A stretch of 64,000 bases of DNA, taken from contig NZ_BOPG01000064.1 in assembly GCF_016863635.1 (NCBI RefSeq), positions 62,001 through 126,000 of the forward strand, read 5' to 3'. The notes beneath the pieces are model-generated. The model worked only from the letters and a program-made list of their open reading frames with translations, did not search any database and had not been told where the DNA came from. A program made the position numbers and the translations under genes. This document shows positions 1 to 9,268 of the stretch, in pieces (positions within the stretch are counted from its first letter, which is position 1; every line of letters starts with the position of its first letter). This DNA comes from Virgisporangium aurantiacum. Its GTDB lineage: Bacteria; Actinomycetota; Actinomycetes; Mycobacteriales; Micromonosporaceae.

Positions 1-335
1 ACGGCGACCCGCCGGCCGAGGAGCCGGACGAAGCGCAGCGCGTCGACCTGATCCGGCTCGACCCTCAGCACGTATCCACCGGGAGCCGCCCGGATCAGGT
101 TCCGGCCGAGCAGGCGCCGCAGCCGCGCCACGTACAGTTGCACCGCGCGGCGTGCGTCCATCGGCGGGCTTTCCCCCCACACCACCGTCGCCAGGCGATC
201 GAGCGAAACCGGCTCACCCGCCGAGAGCGCCAACGCGGTCAGCAACGTCCGCAACCGGCGGGCCGTCAGGGCGACGGGCCGCCCGTCCACCACCACCTGA
301 AGCGGTCCCAGCACCCCGATCGACGCGGCACCCAT
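1..335 (-). CDS. SARP-type transcriptional regulator, N-terminal part (truncated by window edge)
   Basis: Only about 111 residues are visible; the C-terminus lies beyond the left edge. The visible part reads as the OmpR-like winged-helix DNA-binding domain of SARP regulators: it opens with the SIGVLGPLQVVVDGRP beta strands and continues through AVQLYVARLRRLLG, followed by the start of the bacterial transcriptional activation domain (VDALRFVRLL). The ATG overlaps the stop of the secreted-protein gene upstream by an ATGA, so it is probably the third gene of a LuxR/secreted protein/SARP operon. Family members usually activate secondary-metabolism genes. Whether this one is a short SARP or carries NB-ARC/TPR domains cannot be seen here. 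Confidence 0.85.
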   Translation of the reverse strand, partial: MGAASIGVLGPLQVVVDGRPVALTARRLRTLLTALALSAGEPVSLDRLATVVWGESPPMDARRAVQLYVARLRRLLGRNLIRAAPGGYVLRVEPDQVDALRFVRLLGRRVA

Positions 336-868
336 CAGAGCTGGGAGGACCAGCAGGTGTTGCACTGCGGCTGCGGGTGGCCGTTGCCCGGCGGGTTGAT
401 GGCACCGATCGGCCACTGTGCGGGGTCGAGCGGTTCCGCCGTCGCCGTGCCGTCGATGGCGACCGTGACCGTGGCGCACGACAGCAGGATCCGCGACGAG
501 GTGAAGAGGCACCACGCCTTCCGCTTGCCGCGTTGCACCGGAACCGACGTGTGGAAGACCGTCGGCGCCGTCGGCGCGTACCGCTGGAGCATCGACGGAT
601 ACATGACGGCGTAGCGGTCGCCGGGCGTGAGGACGCCGACGCCGAACTGGCTCAGTCCGTCCGGAAGTCCACACTCGAGCCGGCCGTCGAGCACCAACAG
701 GGCGTGGCTGTCCGGCATCGGTTCCGAGCGTAGGGACGCCGGGTCCAGCGCGCCGGCCGGGCACCCGTAGCCGGGCCAGACGGCGAGGTCGACCGGAGTC
801 GCCCGCGCGGCGGGTGGCACCACCGCCAGGCTCGCCGCTACCAGGACCGTCACCAGGAGCTTGTTCAT
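335..868 (-). CDS. Small secreted protein of unknown function
   Basis: Protein of 177 residues with a clear Sec signal peptide: MNKLL, a hydrophobic stretch, then an Ala-rich cleavage region near residue 24 (PAARAT). The mature part contains about six cysteines and no domain that I recognise. The ATG overlaps the LuxR-type gene upstream (ATGA) and its own stop overlaps the ATG of the SARP gene downstream, so all three are probably translated together. The tight coupling of an exported protein between two regulators suggests it takes part in the same response, but no function can be assigned. The even number of cysteines suggests disulfides in the extracellular protein; this is an inference. 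Confidence 0.75.
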   Translation of the reverse strand: MNKLLVTVLVAASLAVVPPAARATPVDLAVWPGYGCPAGALDPASLRSEPMPDSHALLVLDGRLECGLPDGLSQFGVGVLTPGDRYAVMYPSMLQRYAPTAPTVFHTSVPVQRGKRKAWCLFTSSRILLSCATVTVAIDGTATAEPLDPAQWPIGAINPPGNGHPQPQCNTCWSSQL

Positions 869-1935
869 TCTTCCCCCGTTCTCGGTTCGTCGACCGGGGG
901 AGTGACCGCGTGTGCGGCGCCGAGCACCAGCCCGAGTTGGAACCGGTTCTCCACCCCCAGCCGATCCATGAGCGCGCGCAGCGTGTACGCGATCGTCCGC
1001 TCGCTGATGCCCAGGTTCCGGGCGACGACCGGATCCGTCTGGCCCTCCGCCAGTAGCGCCACGATTGCCTGCTCCCGTGTCGTCAACACGATCGGCGGCA
1101 CGCCTCCCTTCCGCGGATCGCGGGCCGTGGACCAGACCTGTTCGAACAGCGCCACCGTCGCCGCCACCACCGACGGCTGGTCGAACTCCACCGCGCCGGC
1201 CGACAGGTTCAGCGGATCGGACGGCAACAGCGCCACCCGGCGGTCGAAGACCATCAACTTCGCCGGGATGTCGTCGCGCTCGCGGTACTCGCCACCGGGG
1301 CGCGCGAGCCGCAGCACGGCGGCCGAGCTCCGGTCGCCGTCGGGTGCGGGCACGCCGCAGTTGCGCACCTGTATGCCCCGCTCGATCTGCTTGCGGTCCA
1401 ACGGAAGCGCGGCGGCGGCCACGGCGGGGGAGAAGGCGCGTTCGGGGTTGAGGACCAGGTGCTCGATCCGCTCGGCGTCCACGAGGTGGGCGATCCGCGA
1501 CCGGATCGCCGCGGCTCCGGTGTGCACGCGGAGGTGCCGGCCGTCGGGATCGTCGCCCTGGGCGACCATGCCGGCGATCAGCGCGTGATGGCGCCGGACG
1601 TCGTCGCGCGGCGTGGGACGACGGCGGTGGCGCCGACGCAGCGCCCCGACGACGCCGTCGACCGGTGCGACGCGCCACCCCCACTCGGTGCGCCCGCCGG
1701 CCGGTCGTACGGCGGCGCCGCGCACGGCGTCCACCGCAAGCAGTTCCTCGGTCGCCGCCTCGACCCGTCGTGGTGCCAGACCGAGATCGTGCGCCAGCCA
1801 CCGGCCGGTCTGCGGCCCGGCCGCCGCGAGCGCCCGGTAGACGAGATCGGCATCCGGCGACAACCCCCAGCGCACCAGCGACGGCACCGGTGCGCAGGTC
1901 TGCGGCCATTCGAACGAAGTCATCCGCTCCCCCAT
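865..1935 (-). CDS. LuxR-type helix-turn-helix transcriptional regulator
   Basis: Protein of 356 residues. The C-terminal 70 residues are a LuxR/GerE HTH (LTTREQAIVALLAEGQTD, then ARNLGISERTIAYTLRALMDRLG). The N-terminal ~70 residues look like a winged helix of the TrmB type (VYRALAAAGPQTGRWLAHDLGL). The middle part resembles the PLD-like sensor region seen in many actinobacterial standalone LuxR proteins. There is no receiver domain, so it is not a classical response regulator. It starts 54 bp after the P450 gene on the same strand and overlaps the secreted-protein gene downstream. An internal ATG five codons in (1923) is an alternative start. Confidence 0.85.
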   Translation of the reverse strand: MGERMTSFEWPQTCAPVPSLVRWGLSPDADLVYRALAAAGPQTGRWLAHDLGLAPRRVEAATEELLAVDAVRGAAVRPAGGRTEWGWRVAPVDGVVGALRRRHRRRPTPRDDVRRHHALIAGMVAQGDDPDGRHLRVHTGAAAIRSRIAHLVDAERIEHLVLNPERAFSPAVAAAALPLDRKQIERGIQVRNCGVPAPDGDRSSAAVLRLARPGGEYRERDDIPAKLMVFDRRVALLPSDPLNLSAGAVEFDQPSVVAATVALFEQVWSTARDPRKGGVPPIVLTTREQAIVALLAEGQTDPVVARNLGISERTIAYTLRALMDRLGVENRFQLGLVLGAAHAVTPPVDEPRTGEE

Positions 1936-1989
1936 GCGTCGATCGCGACCTCAACACAGCGTTCCCGACCGACGCAAGCGCACCGGAGA

Positions 1990-3186
1990 TCAGATTGCAG
2001 GATCCTGCAGAACCGCCCGGCGACCGGCCAGGGCCAGATCGGTCACGTCGATGCCGACCGGGGTGCGGCGGGTCGCGATGCGGCTCACCGACCACGTTCC
2101 GGGGACCCGGTGGAGCAGTTCGCGCAGCGCGATCGCGGCCTCGTGGCGGGCCAGGTGCGCGCCGAGACAGAAGTGCACGCCGTGGCCGAAGGAGAGGTGT
2201 TCGTTGGGCGTCCGGTCGGGCCGGAAGTCGTCCGGGTCGGTGAAAATCCGGGGGTCGCGGTTGGCCGAGACCATCATGGCGACGACCCGTTGGCCGGCGC
2301 CGATCGCGTGTCCGGCGATGGTCGTCGGGCCGGTGGTGAAGCGGTCGGCGCCGCCGGTCGGGGGCAGGAACCGGAGCACCTCCTCGACGGCGCCGGGCAC
2401 CAGGCCGGGATCGGCGCGCAGCCGGGCCAGTGCGTCCGGGTGGGCCGCCAGGCACAACGCGATGTTGACCAGCAGGGTCCCGGTGGTCTCGTGGCCGTTG
2501 ATGAGCAGCAACGTGCAGAAGTCGAGCAGCTCCTCGTCGGACAGCCGACTGCCGTCCGGTTCGGCGGCCAGCAGGGTGTCGATGACGTCGCCCCGGGGCC
2601 GGCTGCGGCGTTCGGCGAACACGTCCCGGAAGTACCCGGCCAGTTCGGCGTGGGCGGTGCGGAAAGCGGCCCGCCGCACCGGATCCCGGGTGAAGGAGCC
2701 GGCGAACGAGGTGATGGCCCCGGCCCACCGGACGAAGTCCGCCTGCCGGTCCGCGTCGACTCCGAGCAGCGCGGCGATGGTGTGCACCGGCACCGGCACG
2801 CCGAGTTGGCCGATCACGTCCAGCTCACCGTCCACATCGGACAGTTGGGCCCGCACGGTGTCCGCGATCGAGGGGAGCAGTGACCGGATCGCCCGGGGCG
2901 TGAAGGCCCGGCTGACGAGCCGGCGTAGCAGGTGGTGCCGGGGCGGGTCGATCGCCGACAGGCTGTGGAGAAGCGGGTTCTCGTGGTGCGGCACGGGTTG
3001 CGCGCTGTGGCGCAGTTCGTCGGAGGAGAACACCGGATGGTCGGTGAGTACGCGGTTCACGTCGGCGTGGCCGTGCACCACCCAGAAGCCCGGCGGTTCG
3101 ACGAAACGCACCCCGTCACCGGCGAGGCCGGCGTGGGCGGTCTCGCGGTACCAGTCCAGGATCTCCCCGACGACGTCATCAGCCAT
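1990..3186 (-). CDS. Cytochrome P450
   Basis: Protein of 398 residues, the usual length of a soluble bacterial class I P450. It has the I-helix motif GHETT, the K-helix ExxR (EEVLRF) and the heme loop FGHGVHFCLG, with the thiolate ligand at Cys340. Such enzymes hydroxylate or epoxidise small lipophilic substrates using a ferredoxin and reductase supplied elsewhere. No ferredoxin gene is adjacent. The ATG start at 3186 overlaps the end of the AraC-type gene by 8 bp, so AfsR, AraC and P450 genes form one tightly overlapping operon. The general look is CYP107/CYP105-like, but the subfamily and substrate cannot be given from sequence alone. Confidence 0.93.
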   Translation of the reverse strand: MADDVVGEILDWYRETAHAGLAGDGVRFVEPPGFWVVHGHADVNRVLTDHPVFSSDELRHSAQPVPHHENPLLHSLSAIDPPRHHLLRRLVSRAFTPRAIRSLLPSIADTVRAQLSDVDGELDVIGQLGVPVPVHTIAALLGVDADRQADFVRWAGAITSFAGSFTRDPVRRAAFRTAHAELAGYFRDVFAERRSRPRGDVIDTLLAAEPDGSRLSDEELLDFCTLLLINGHETTGTLLVNIALCLAAHPDALARLRADPGLVPGAVEEVLRFLPPTGGADRFTTGPTTIAGHAIGAGQRVVAMMVSANRDPRIFTDPDDFRPDRTPNEHLSFGHGVHFCLGAHLARHEAAIALRELLHRVPGTWSVSRIATRRTPVGIDVTDLALAGRRAVLQDPAI

Positions 3187-3916
3187 GCGCCGAGTGTCGA
3201 AGCGCCGACCGGTCACGGTCTTGGAAATATCGGACGCCCGGCAGCAACGCGCTCGGCGGCGCCCCGATCGCGTGGCGGAACTCGGCGAGCAGGTGTGACT
3301 GGTCGTAGCAGCCGCTGCGCACGGCGATGTCGGCCCAGTCCGGACGCTCACCCCGGGCGACCGCGGCGCGGGCGGCGGCGAGCGCACGGTGCAACCTGAC
3401 CACCCGCGCGTACGTCTTGGGCCGCAGCCCGACGGCCACGACGAACCGCCGCCGGAGCTGCCGCTCCGACAACCCGACGCCGGCGGCGTGCGTTTCCACC
3501 GGCACACCGGGCGCGGCGTGCATGGCCGCGAGGACGGCGCGCACCCGGTCGTCGACGCGGAGCCGCCCGGCCCGCGCGCGTACCGACGCCAGCGCGCCGG
3601 CCAGCCGCTCGGTCACCGACCCGCCCAGCGGCCCGATCTCCACCGGCGAACCCGCCAGCGGCACTTCGTCGGCCCCGATTCCGAACAGCCCGGTGACCGT
3701 GCCCGGTCGCAGGCGCACCCCGACCAGTGGTCCACCCGTGGGCAGCGCCCCCTGCCGGCGACGTGTCTCCGGCCCGGCCAACCGGCCCACGCCGTCGGGC
3801 ATGACGAGCAGGTCGACGGCGGGCTGCGGCAACCCTCTCGGTACCACGTCGCCGTCGAGGACCCAGGCCGCGGCCACCACGTGGGCCAGGTCGGCGGGCA
3901 CCGGCAACGCGGTCAC
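3179..3916 (-). CDS. AraC-family transcriptional regulator
   Basis: Protein of 245 residues. The N-terminal ~130 residues form the beta-rich sensor domain seen in actinobacterial AraC proteins (DUF6597-like, AAWVLDGDVV through GVRLRPGTV). The C-terminal ~100 residues hold the two AraC HTH motifs: the first around GLSERQLRRRF, the second around AVRSGCYDQSHLLAEFRHAIG. The start overlaps the AfsR-type gene by an ATGA and the end overlaps the P450 start, so it is co-translated with both. It probably regulates the P450 or neighbouring biosynthetic genes; the ligand is unknown. Confidence 0.9.
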   Translation of the reverse strand: MTALPVPADLAHVVAAAWVLDGDVVPRGLPQPAVDLLVMPDGVGRLAGPETRRRQGALPTGGPLVGVRLRPGTVTGLFGIGADEVPLAGSPVEIGPLGGSVTERLAGALASVRARAGRLRVDDRVRAVLAAMHAAPGVPVETHAAGVGLSERQLRRRFVVAVGLRPKTYARVVRLHRALAAARAAVARGERPDWADIAVRSGCYDQSHLLAEFRHAIGAPPSALLPGVRYFQDRDRSALRHSAHG

Positions 3917-6900
3917 GTGTTCGCGTCCACCAGTTCGCGGACCGCGGCGGCGTCGGGGCTGCCGATGTCGGTGAACAGGTCGAGGGCGTCCTGCCAGTGC
4001 CGCACGGCGGCGGCGGGGTCACCGGCGTCGTGGGCAAGGGATCCGAGCAGGTGCAGGGTGTGGGCCTCGCCCAGGCGGAACTCGGTCTCGCGGTGCACGT
4101 CCAGCGCCCGCTGTGCGTGGTCGAGTGCCTGGTCGGGCCGGTCGAGGGCGCGGAGGGCGGCGGCGAGTGAGGTGTGGGCCCGGCCCTCCAGCAACCGGAG
4201 GCCGGCGCGGGCCGCCAGCGCGAGTGCCTCGCGGGCGTGGCCGGCGGCGTCGGCGAACCGACCGGTGTGCCGGTCGACCTCGGCGAGCCCGATCTCCGCG
4301 GTCACCACGGTGATGGAGGCGCCGATCTCCCGGCCCACGTCGAGTGCCCGCCGGTACCACTCGGCCGCCGGCCCGGCGCGATCGGCGGCCAGATGGACGC
4401 CGGCCAGGGTGACCCAGGACTTCAACTCCCCGTTGCGGTCGCCCGTCTCGGTGGCCAGCGCCGCCGCCGCTTCGGCGAACTCCAACGCCTCGGCGTGGCG
4501 GCCCGCATCGCGGTGGACGACGGCCAGGCCACGCGCGGAGTGTGTCTCGCCGTAGCGGTCACCGAGTTCGCGCATGACGGCCAGCGACCGGGTGAGGTGC
4601 CGGTGGGCGGTGTCGAGCCGGCCCAGCTCGCGGTAGGCGAAGCCGAGATTGCAGAGGACGAGGGCCTCACCGTCGCGCGAGCCGATCCGCCGGTACAGGG
4701 CCGAGGCCCGATCGAAGTGTTCGATGGACTCCCGCTGCCGCCCCATGGCGTTGAGCAGGACGCCGAGGTTGAGCAGCCCGGTGGCTTCCCCGGCGAACCG
4801 GCCGGTCTGCCGGGCCAGCGCCAGCGACCGGGCGTGGTAGTCGGCGGCCGCCCGGAAGTCGCCCCGCTCCGAGTGGAGACCGCCGAGATTGCCGAGACTG
4901 GTGGCCTGTCCGTCGCTCCAGCCGGCCTGCGCGGCCAGGTCGTGGGCGGCGGTGTAGTGCCGGATCGCCTCCGGGTGGCGGCCCATCGCATGGTGTGCGG
5001 TGCCGAGGCTGAGCCGGGCGGCGGCCCGCGCGCGGTGGTCGCCGGCGTCGGTCGCGGCGGCGAGGCCGGCGTGGGCGGTCACCAGCCAGTCGGTGCAGTG
5101 CCGGCGCAACCAGAAGTAGCCGCGCAGCGCGTCGGCGAGCAGCCAGGCCGCCGGCCGCGATCCGTGTTCGGCGGCCTGCCGGACGGCGGCGACCAGGCTG
5201 GCCCGCTCGACGTCGAGCCAGGCGATGGCCTCGGCGTCACTGTCGAACGTGACCGGAGGACCGGCGGGCGACGCCGGTACGGGCAGGCGCGACATGTCCG
5301 GGTACAGCCGGCCGGCGGCGGCGTCGGTTCCCCGCAGGTACCACCCGACCAGCCGGGCGACGGCGGCGGCAGCCTCCGCCGGACCGTCGTCCCGCTCGAC
5401 GCGTTCGCGGGCGTACCGCCGCAGCAGGTCGTGCAGGCCGAACCGCCCCACCCCGCGCGACTCGACCAGGTGCGCGGCCATCAACTCGTCCAGCAACCCG
5501 GCCGCGGTTTCCGGTGGCAGCTCCGCCAGCGCGGCGGTCGCCGGCACGCCCACGTCGGGACCCGGCACGCAACCCAGCAGCCGGAACACCCGCCGGGTGA
5601 CCGGTGGCAGCCGCTGGTAGGACGCGTCGAACGCGACCTGCACGGCCAGGTGCGGTTCGCCGGCGACGGCGAGGCGGCTCAGCCGGTCGTCGGCGGTCAG
5701 GTCGGCGAGGTATCCGGCGATGCTCTGCCCGGGTTGGTTCGCGAGGTTCGCGGCGGCGATCCGCAACGCCAGCGGCAGGCGCGCGCACGTCTCCACCAGT
5801 TCGCCGGCCGACGCGCGCTCGGCGGCGATCCGGCCGGCACCGAGCAGTTGTTCGAGCAGGGCCAACCCCTCGTCGGGGGTGAGCACGTCGAGGGTCAGCC
5901 GGCGGACGCCGTGGGTGGCGACCAGCCCGCTGAGCCGGTCGCGGCTGGTGATGAGCGCCGCGCAGGTGGGGCTGCCGGGCAGCAGCGGGCGGACCTGTTC
6001 GGCGCTGCCCGCGTTGTCCAGCAGCACGAGCGTCCGCCGGCCGGCCAGCATCGACCGGTACAACGCCGCGGCGGTCTCGACCTCGGTGGGGACCTCGCCG
6101 GGCGCCAGTCCCAGCGCCCCCAGCAGCGCGGCCAGCGCCCGCGCCGGCTCCAGCGGCGACCCACCCTGCGCGTATCCCTGCAGGTTGACGTAGAGCTGCC
6201 CGTCCTCGAAGTCGCCGGCGACCCGGTGCGCCCAGTGGACGGCCAGCGCGGTCTTGCCGATGCCGGCCATGCCCGCGATCGAGGCGATCACCACGGCGTT
6301 GGTCGCCGGCCGGTCGTCGTGGTCGGCGCCCTTGGCGATCAGGGTGTCCAATGCCGTCAGGACGCCGGCCCGACCGGTGAAACCGGGAATGTCGGCCGGC
6401 AACTGGCGCGGCACGACCGCGACCCGCGCCGACCGGTGCTGCGGCGGCGGCCCGCCCAGCAGACCGGCGTAGATCTTCTGCAGTTCGGGGCCGGGGTCGA
6501 CACCGAGCTCGTCGGCCAGGCGCCGCCGGATCGTGTCGTAGGCCAGCAGCGCCTCCGCCTGCCGGCCGCACCGGTCCAGCGCGGTCAGCAGCCGCACCCA
6601 CAACGACTCCCGCAACGGATGCGACGCGGTCAGTTCCGACAACCGGGGAACCACGTCACCGTGCCGACCGTCGAGAAGATCCAGGTCGATGTCCCGCTCC
6701 ACCGCGGCGAGATACCGCTCGACCAGCGGTGCCCGCAGGCCCGCGAGCCGAGCCGACGACACGTCGCCGAACGGATCACCCCGCCACCACCCCAACGCCT
6801 CCGCCAGCCGGCGGCGCTCGGTGTCGACATCGGGCGCCCGGGCGGCCGAGTCCAGGCGCCGGATGAACCTCAGCGCGTCGACCCGTTCCGCCTCGACGCG

Positions 6901-7167
6901 CAGCCGGTAACCCGCCGATTCTGTGCTGATCGATCCACGGGGCAGCAGGTTCCGCAGCCGGGTGACGTAGAGCTGCACGCTGCGACGCGCGTTGTTCGGC
7001 AGGTCGTCGTCGCCCCACAACGCGTCGACCAACCGGTCGACCGGCACCGGCGACCCGGCGTCCATCGCCAGCACCACCAACAACACCCGCAACTTCGCCG
7101 ACGACACCGCGAGCGGGCGGCCGTCGACCGACACGGTCAGCGGTCCGAGCACATCGATCGCGAGCAT
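3913..7167 (-). CDS. AfsR-type regulator: SARP DNA-binding, BTAD, NB-ARC ATPase and TPR domains
   Basis: Protein of 1084 residues with the full AfsR architecture. Residues 1-95 are the winged helix (IDVLGPLTVSVDG, RSVQLYVTRLRNLLP). Residues 95-245 are BTAD (LGWWRGDPFGDV, LADELGVDPGPELQ). From about residue 270 there is an NB-ARC/STAND domain with Walker A GMAGIGKTALAV near residue 300 and TSRDRLSGL as the sensor region. From about residue 690 to the end there are repeated TPRs. This class integrates a signal through the ATPase/TPR part and activates secondary-metabolite genes. It is first in the operon with the AraC and P450 genes. It has the same layout as the decayed gene at 22.2-23.5 kb but is intact. 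Confidence 0.95.
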   Translation of the reverse strand: MLAIDVLGPLTVSVDGRPLAVSSAKLRVLLVVLAMDAGSPVPVDRLVDALWGDDDLPNNARRSVQLYVTRLRNLLPRGSISTESAGYRLRVEAERVDALRFIRRLDSAARAPDVDTERRRLAEALGWWRGDPFGDVSSARLAGLRAPLVERYLAAVERDIDLDLLDGRHGDVVPRLSELTASHPLRESLWVRLLTALDRCGRQAEALLAYDTIRRRLADELGVDPGPELQKIYAGLLGGPPPQHRSARVAVVPRQLPADIPGFTGRAGVLTALDTLIAKGADHDDRPATNAVVIASIAGMAGIGKTALAVHWAHRVAGDFEDGQLYVNLQGYAQGGSPLEPARALAALLGALGLAPGEVPTEVETAAALYRSMLAGRRTLVLLDNAGSAEQVRPLLPGSPTCAALITSRDRLSGLVATHGVRRLTLDVLTPDEGLALLEQLLGAGRIAAERASAGELVETCARLPLALRIAAANLANQPGQSIAGYLADLTADDRLSRLAVAGEPHLAVQVAFDASYQRLPPVTRRVFRLLGCVPGPDVGVPATAALAELPPETAAGLLDELMAAHLVESRGVGRFGLHDLLRRYARERVERDDGPAEAAAAVARLVGWYLRGTDAAAGRLYPDMSRLPVPASPAGPPVTFDSDAEAIAWLDVERASLVAAVRQAAEHGSRPAAWLLADALRGYFWLRRHCTDWLVTAHAGLAAATDAGDHRARAAARLSLGTAHHAMGRHPEAIRHYTAAHDLAAQAGWSDGQATSLGNLGGLHSERGDFRAAADYHARSLALARQTGRFAGEATGLLNLGVLLNAMGRQRESIEHFDRASALYRRIGSRDGEALVLCNLGFAYRELGRLDTAHRHLTRSLAVMRELGDRYGETHSARGLAVVHRDAGRHAEALEFAEAAAALATETGDRNGELKSWVTLAGVHLAADRAGPAAEWYRRALDVGREIGASITVVTAEIGLAEVDRHTGRFADAAGHAREALALAARAGLRLLEGRAHTSLAAALRALDRPDQALDHAQRALDVHRETEFRLGEAHTLHLLGSLAHDAGDPAAAVRHWQDALDLFTDIGSPDAAAVRELVDANT

Positions 7168-7231
7168 TCCGCAAGCCTACGGTCATCCCGCCGAGCGCGA
7201 AGCCGGAGTGAACCCACAGTAGGTTGTGTCC

Positions 7232-7804
7232 ATGGGTCTACTCCTGGAGCGGCACGGAAGCGCGGGCAAGACGGTGATTCCGCTCGAGTTCGCGGTGCCG
7301 GCGGGGCCGGTGATCGTGGAAGCCGAGCAGCCGGGCGATGCCTTCCTGTCGGTCACCGCCAAGGCGCGGCGCGAGCTGATCGGCGACCCGCTCCTGCAGA
7401 CGTACGACCGGGGATCCGCCGGACGCGCGTGGGCGTTCCTCCACAGTGGACGGCCGTCGCGGCTCGTCGTCAAGGCGAAGGGCGCGTGGACCGTGCGCGT
7501 GCACGACATCGGGTCGGCGTCGCCGCTCGACGGGTCGACCGTGACCCGGACGGGCTGCGACGTGCTGGCCTACGACGGCGCGGCCGGCGACGCGTTCGTC
7601 GACTATGTCAAGGCGGTGGACGAGCTCGACACCGACTCGATCCACGTCCACCTGCTGCCCGCCGGGTCCGTCGCGGCGCGCGACGTCGACTGGCCGGTCG
7701 TCAGTTCCGAGTCGGCCCGCCACGCGTTCCGCCTGCCCGGCCCGTGCCACCTGTTCATCCGCACCGACGGCACCTGGTCGATGGCCGTTCAGCGGGTCGG
7801 TTGA
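7232..7804 (+). CDS. Conserved-looking hypothetical protein, possible beta-sandwich
   Basis: Protein of 190 residues with no recognised domain, signal peptide or membrane segment. It has alternating short hydrophobic strands and two similar stretches ending in aromatic-containing strands (LVVKAKGAWTVRVHDIG and LFIRTDGTWSMAVQRVG), which suggests two internal repeats of a beta-sandwich fold. It lies 27 bp upstream of the rifampicin monooxygenase homologue, in the same direction, so it is probably the first gene of that operon. The ATG at 7232 is preferred; a GTG two codons upstream is possible. Function unknown. Confidence 0.65.
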   Translation: MGLLLERHGSAGKTVIPLEFAVPAGPVIVEAEQPGDAFLSVTAKARRELIGDPLLQTYDRGSAGRAWAFLHSGRPSRLVVKAKGAWTVRVHDIGSASPLDGSTVTRTGCDVLAYDGAAGDAFVDYVKAVDELDTDSIHVHLLPAGSVAARDVDWPVVSSESARHAFRLPGPCHLFIRTDGTWSMAVQRVG

Positions 7805-7831
7805 ACCAAAGGCACTCCCGAGAGGCAACAC

Positions 7832-9268
7832 ATGTTCGACGTGACAATCGCCGGCTGCGGGCCGGCCGGCGCGATGCTGGCCGCCGAACTGCGGCTGCAC
7901 GACGTGCGGGTACTCGTCCTGGAGAAGGACACCGAGCCGGTGTCGTACGCCCGCATCGTCGGTCTGCACATCCGCAGCATCGAGCTGATGGCGATGCGCG
8001 GGCTGCTGGATCGCGTCCTCGAACACGGGCGACGGCGCCCGGCCGGCGGCTTCTTCGCCGCCATCGACAAGCCCGCGCCGGCGGACCTGGATTCCGCGCA
8101 CGCCTACCTGCTGGGCGTCCCGCAGCCGGTCATCGTCCGCCTGCTCGAAGAACACGCGATCGAGCTGGGGGCGCGGGTCCGGCGCGGCTGTGCGGTGGTC
8201 GGCTTCGCGCAGGACGACGACGGCGTGACCGTCGAACTGGAAGACGGGGAGCGGCTGCGTTCGCGGTATCTCGTCGGCTGTGACGGCGCGCGCAGTACGG
8301 TCCGCAAGCTGCTCGGCGTCGACTTTCCCGGCGAACCCGCGCAGACCGAGACGCTGATGGGCGAGATGGAAGTGGGTGTGCCGCCGGAGGAGATCGCCGC
8401 CGCGGTGACCGGATTCACCAAGCGGTGGTGGCTCAGGCCCGTGGGCGTCGGCGTCTACAGCGTCGTGGTACCCGCCGCCGGAGTCGGCGACCGCGCGGAA
8501 CCGCCCACCATCGAGGATTTCCGGCACCGGTTGCGCGCCGTCGCCGGAACCGATTTCGGTGTGCACTCGCCGCGGTGGTTGTCCCGCTTCGGTGACGCCA
8601 CCCGGCTGGTCGACCGTTACCGGGTCGGGCGGGTGCTGCTGGCCGGCGACGCGGCCCACATCCATCCACCCACCGGCGGGCAGGGCCTCAACCTGGGCGT
8701 CCAGGACGCGGTCAACCTCGGCTGGAAACTGGCCGCACAGGTCCGCGGCTGGGCGCCGGAAACGCTGCTGGACACCTACCACGCCGAACGGCACCCGGTC
8801 GCCGAGGACGTGCTGGACAACACCCGCGCCCAGATGGAACTGTCCTCCGCCGAACCGGGCCCGCGGGCCGTGCGCCGGCTGCTCACCGAGCTGATGGACC
8901 TCGACGAGGTGAACCGCTACCTGATCGGGAAGATCACCGCGATCGACATCCGCTACGACTTCGGCGCGGGCCCGGACCTGCTCGGCCGCCGCCTGCGCGA
9001 CATCGACGTGACCCAGGGCCGCCTCTACGATCTGCTGCACCGCGGCCGCGGCCTGTTGCTGGACCGCACCGGACGCCTGACCGTCGGCGGCTGGTCCGAC
9101 CGCGTCGACCAGCTGGCGGACCCCGCCGCGGCACTGGACGTCCCGTGCGTGCTGCTGCGCCCCGACGGCCACGTCGCCTGGGTCGGCGACGATCAGCGGG
9201 ACCTGGACGGCCACCTCTCCCGCTGGTTCGGCCGGCCCGCCGAGGGTCTGCGACGATCCTTCCCATGA
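7832..9268 (+). CDS. rox: FAD-dependent rifampicin monooxygenase homologue (group A flavoprotein)
   Basis: Protein of 478 residues of the p-hydroxybenzoate-hydroxylase fold. Visible features are the FAD-binding GCGPAGAM near the N-terminus, LVGCDGARSTVRKLLG for FAD/NADPH contact, the second FAD motif GDAAHIHPPTGGQGLNLG, and a C-terminal thioredoxin-like domain ending LLRPDGHVAWVG. From memory the sequence follows actinobacterial rifampicin monooxygenases (Rox) very closely along its whole length, including HIRSIELM, the GGFFAAI region and VHSPRWLSRFGDATR. Rox hydroxylates the rifamycin naphthoquinone and linearises the ansa ring, giving resistance. I see no rifamycin-associated element upstream. 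It overlaps the methyltransferase gene by an ATGA. A different aromatic polyketide substrate remains possible. Confidence 0.85.
   Translation: MFDVTIAGCGPAGAMLAAELRLHDVRVLVLEKDTEPVSYARIVGLHIRSIELMAMRGLLDRVLEHGRRRPAGGFFAAIDKPAPADLDSAHAYLLGVPQPVIVRLLEEHAIELGARVRRGCAVVGFAQDDDGVTVELEDGERLRSRYLVGCDGARSTVRKLLGVDFPGEPAQTETLMGEMEVGVPPEEIAAAVTGFTKRWWLRPVGVGVYSVVVPAAGVGDRAEPPTIEDFRHRLRAVAGTDFGVHSPRWLSRFGDATRLVDRYRVGRVLLAGDAAHIHPPTGGQGLNLGVQDAVNLGWKLAAQVRGWAPETLLDTYHAERHPVAEDVLDNTRAQMELSSAEPGPRAVRRLLTELMDLDEVNRYLIGKITAIDIRYDFGAGPDLLGRRLRDIDVTQGRLYDLLHRGRGLLLDRTGRLTVGGWSDRVDQLADPAAALDVPCVLLRPDGHVAWVGDDQRDLDGHLSRWFGRPAEGLRRSFP

Noticed and set aside
7168..7831. Rifamycin-associated element before the Rox homologue
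   Set aside because: I looked for the GGGGCTTGC-type inverted repeat before both genes and did not find it.
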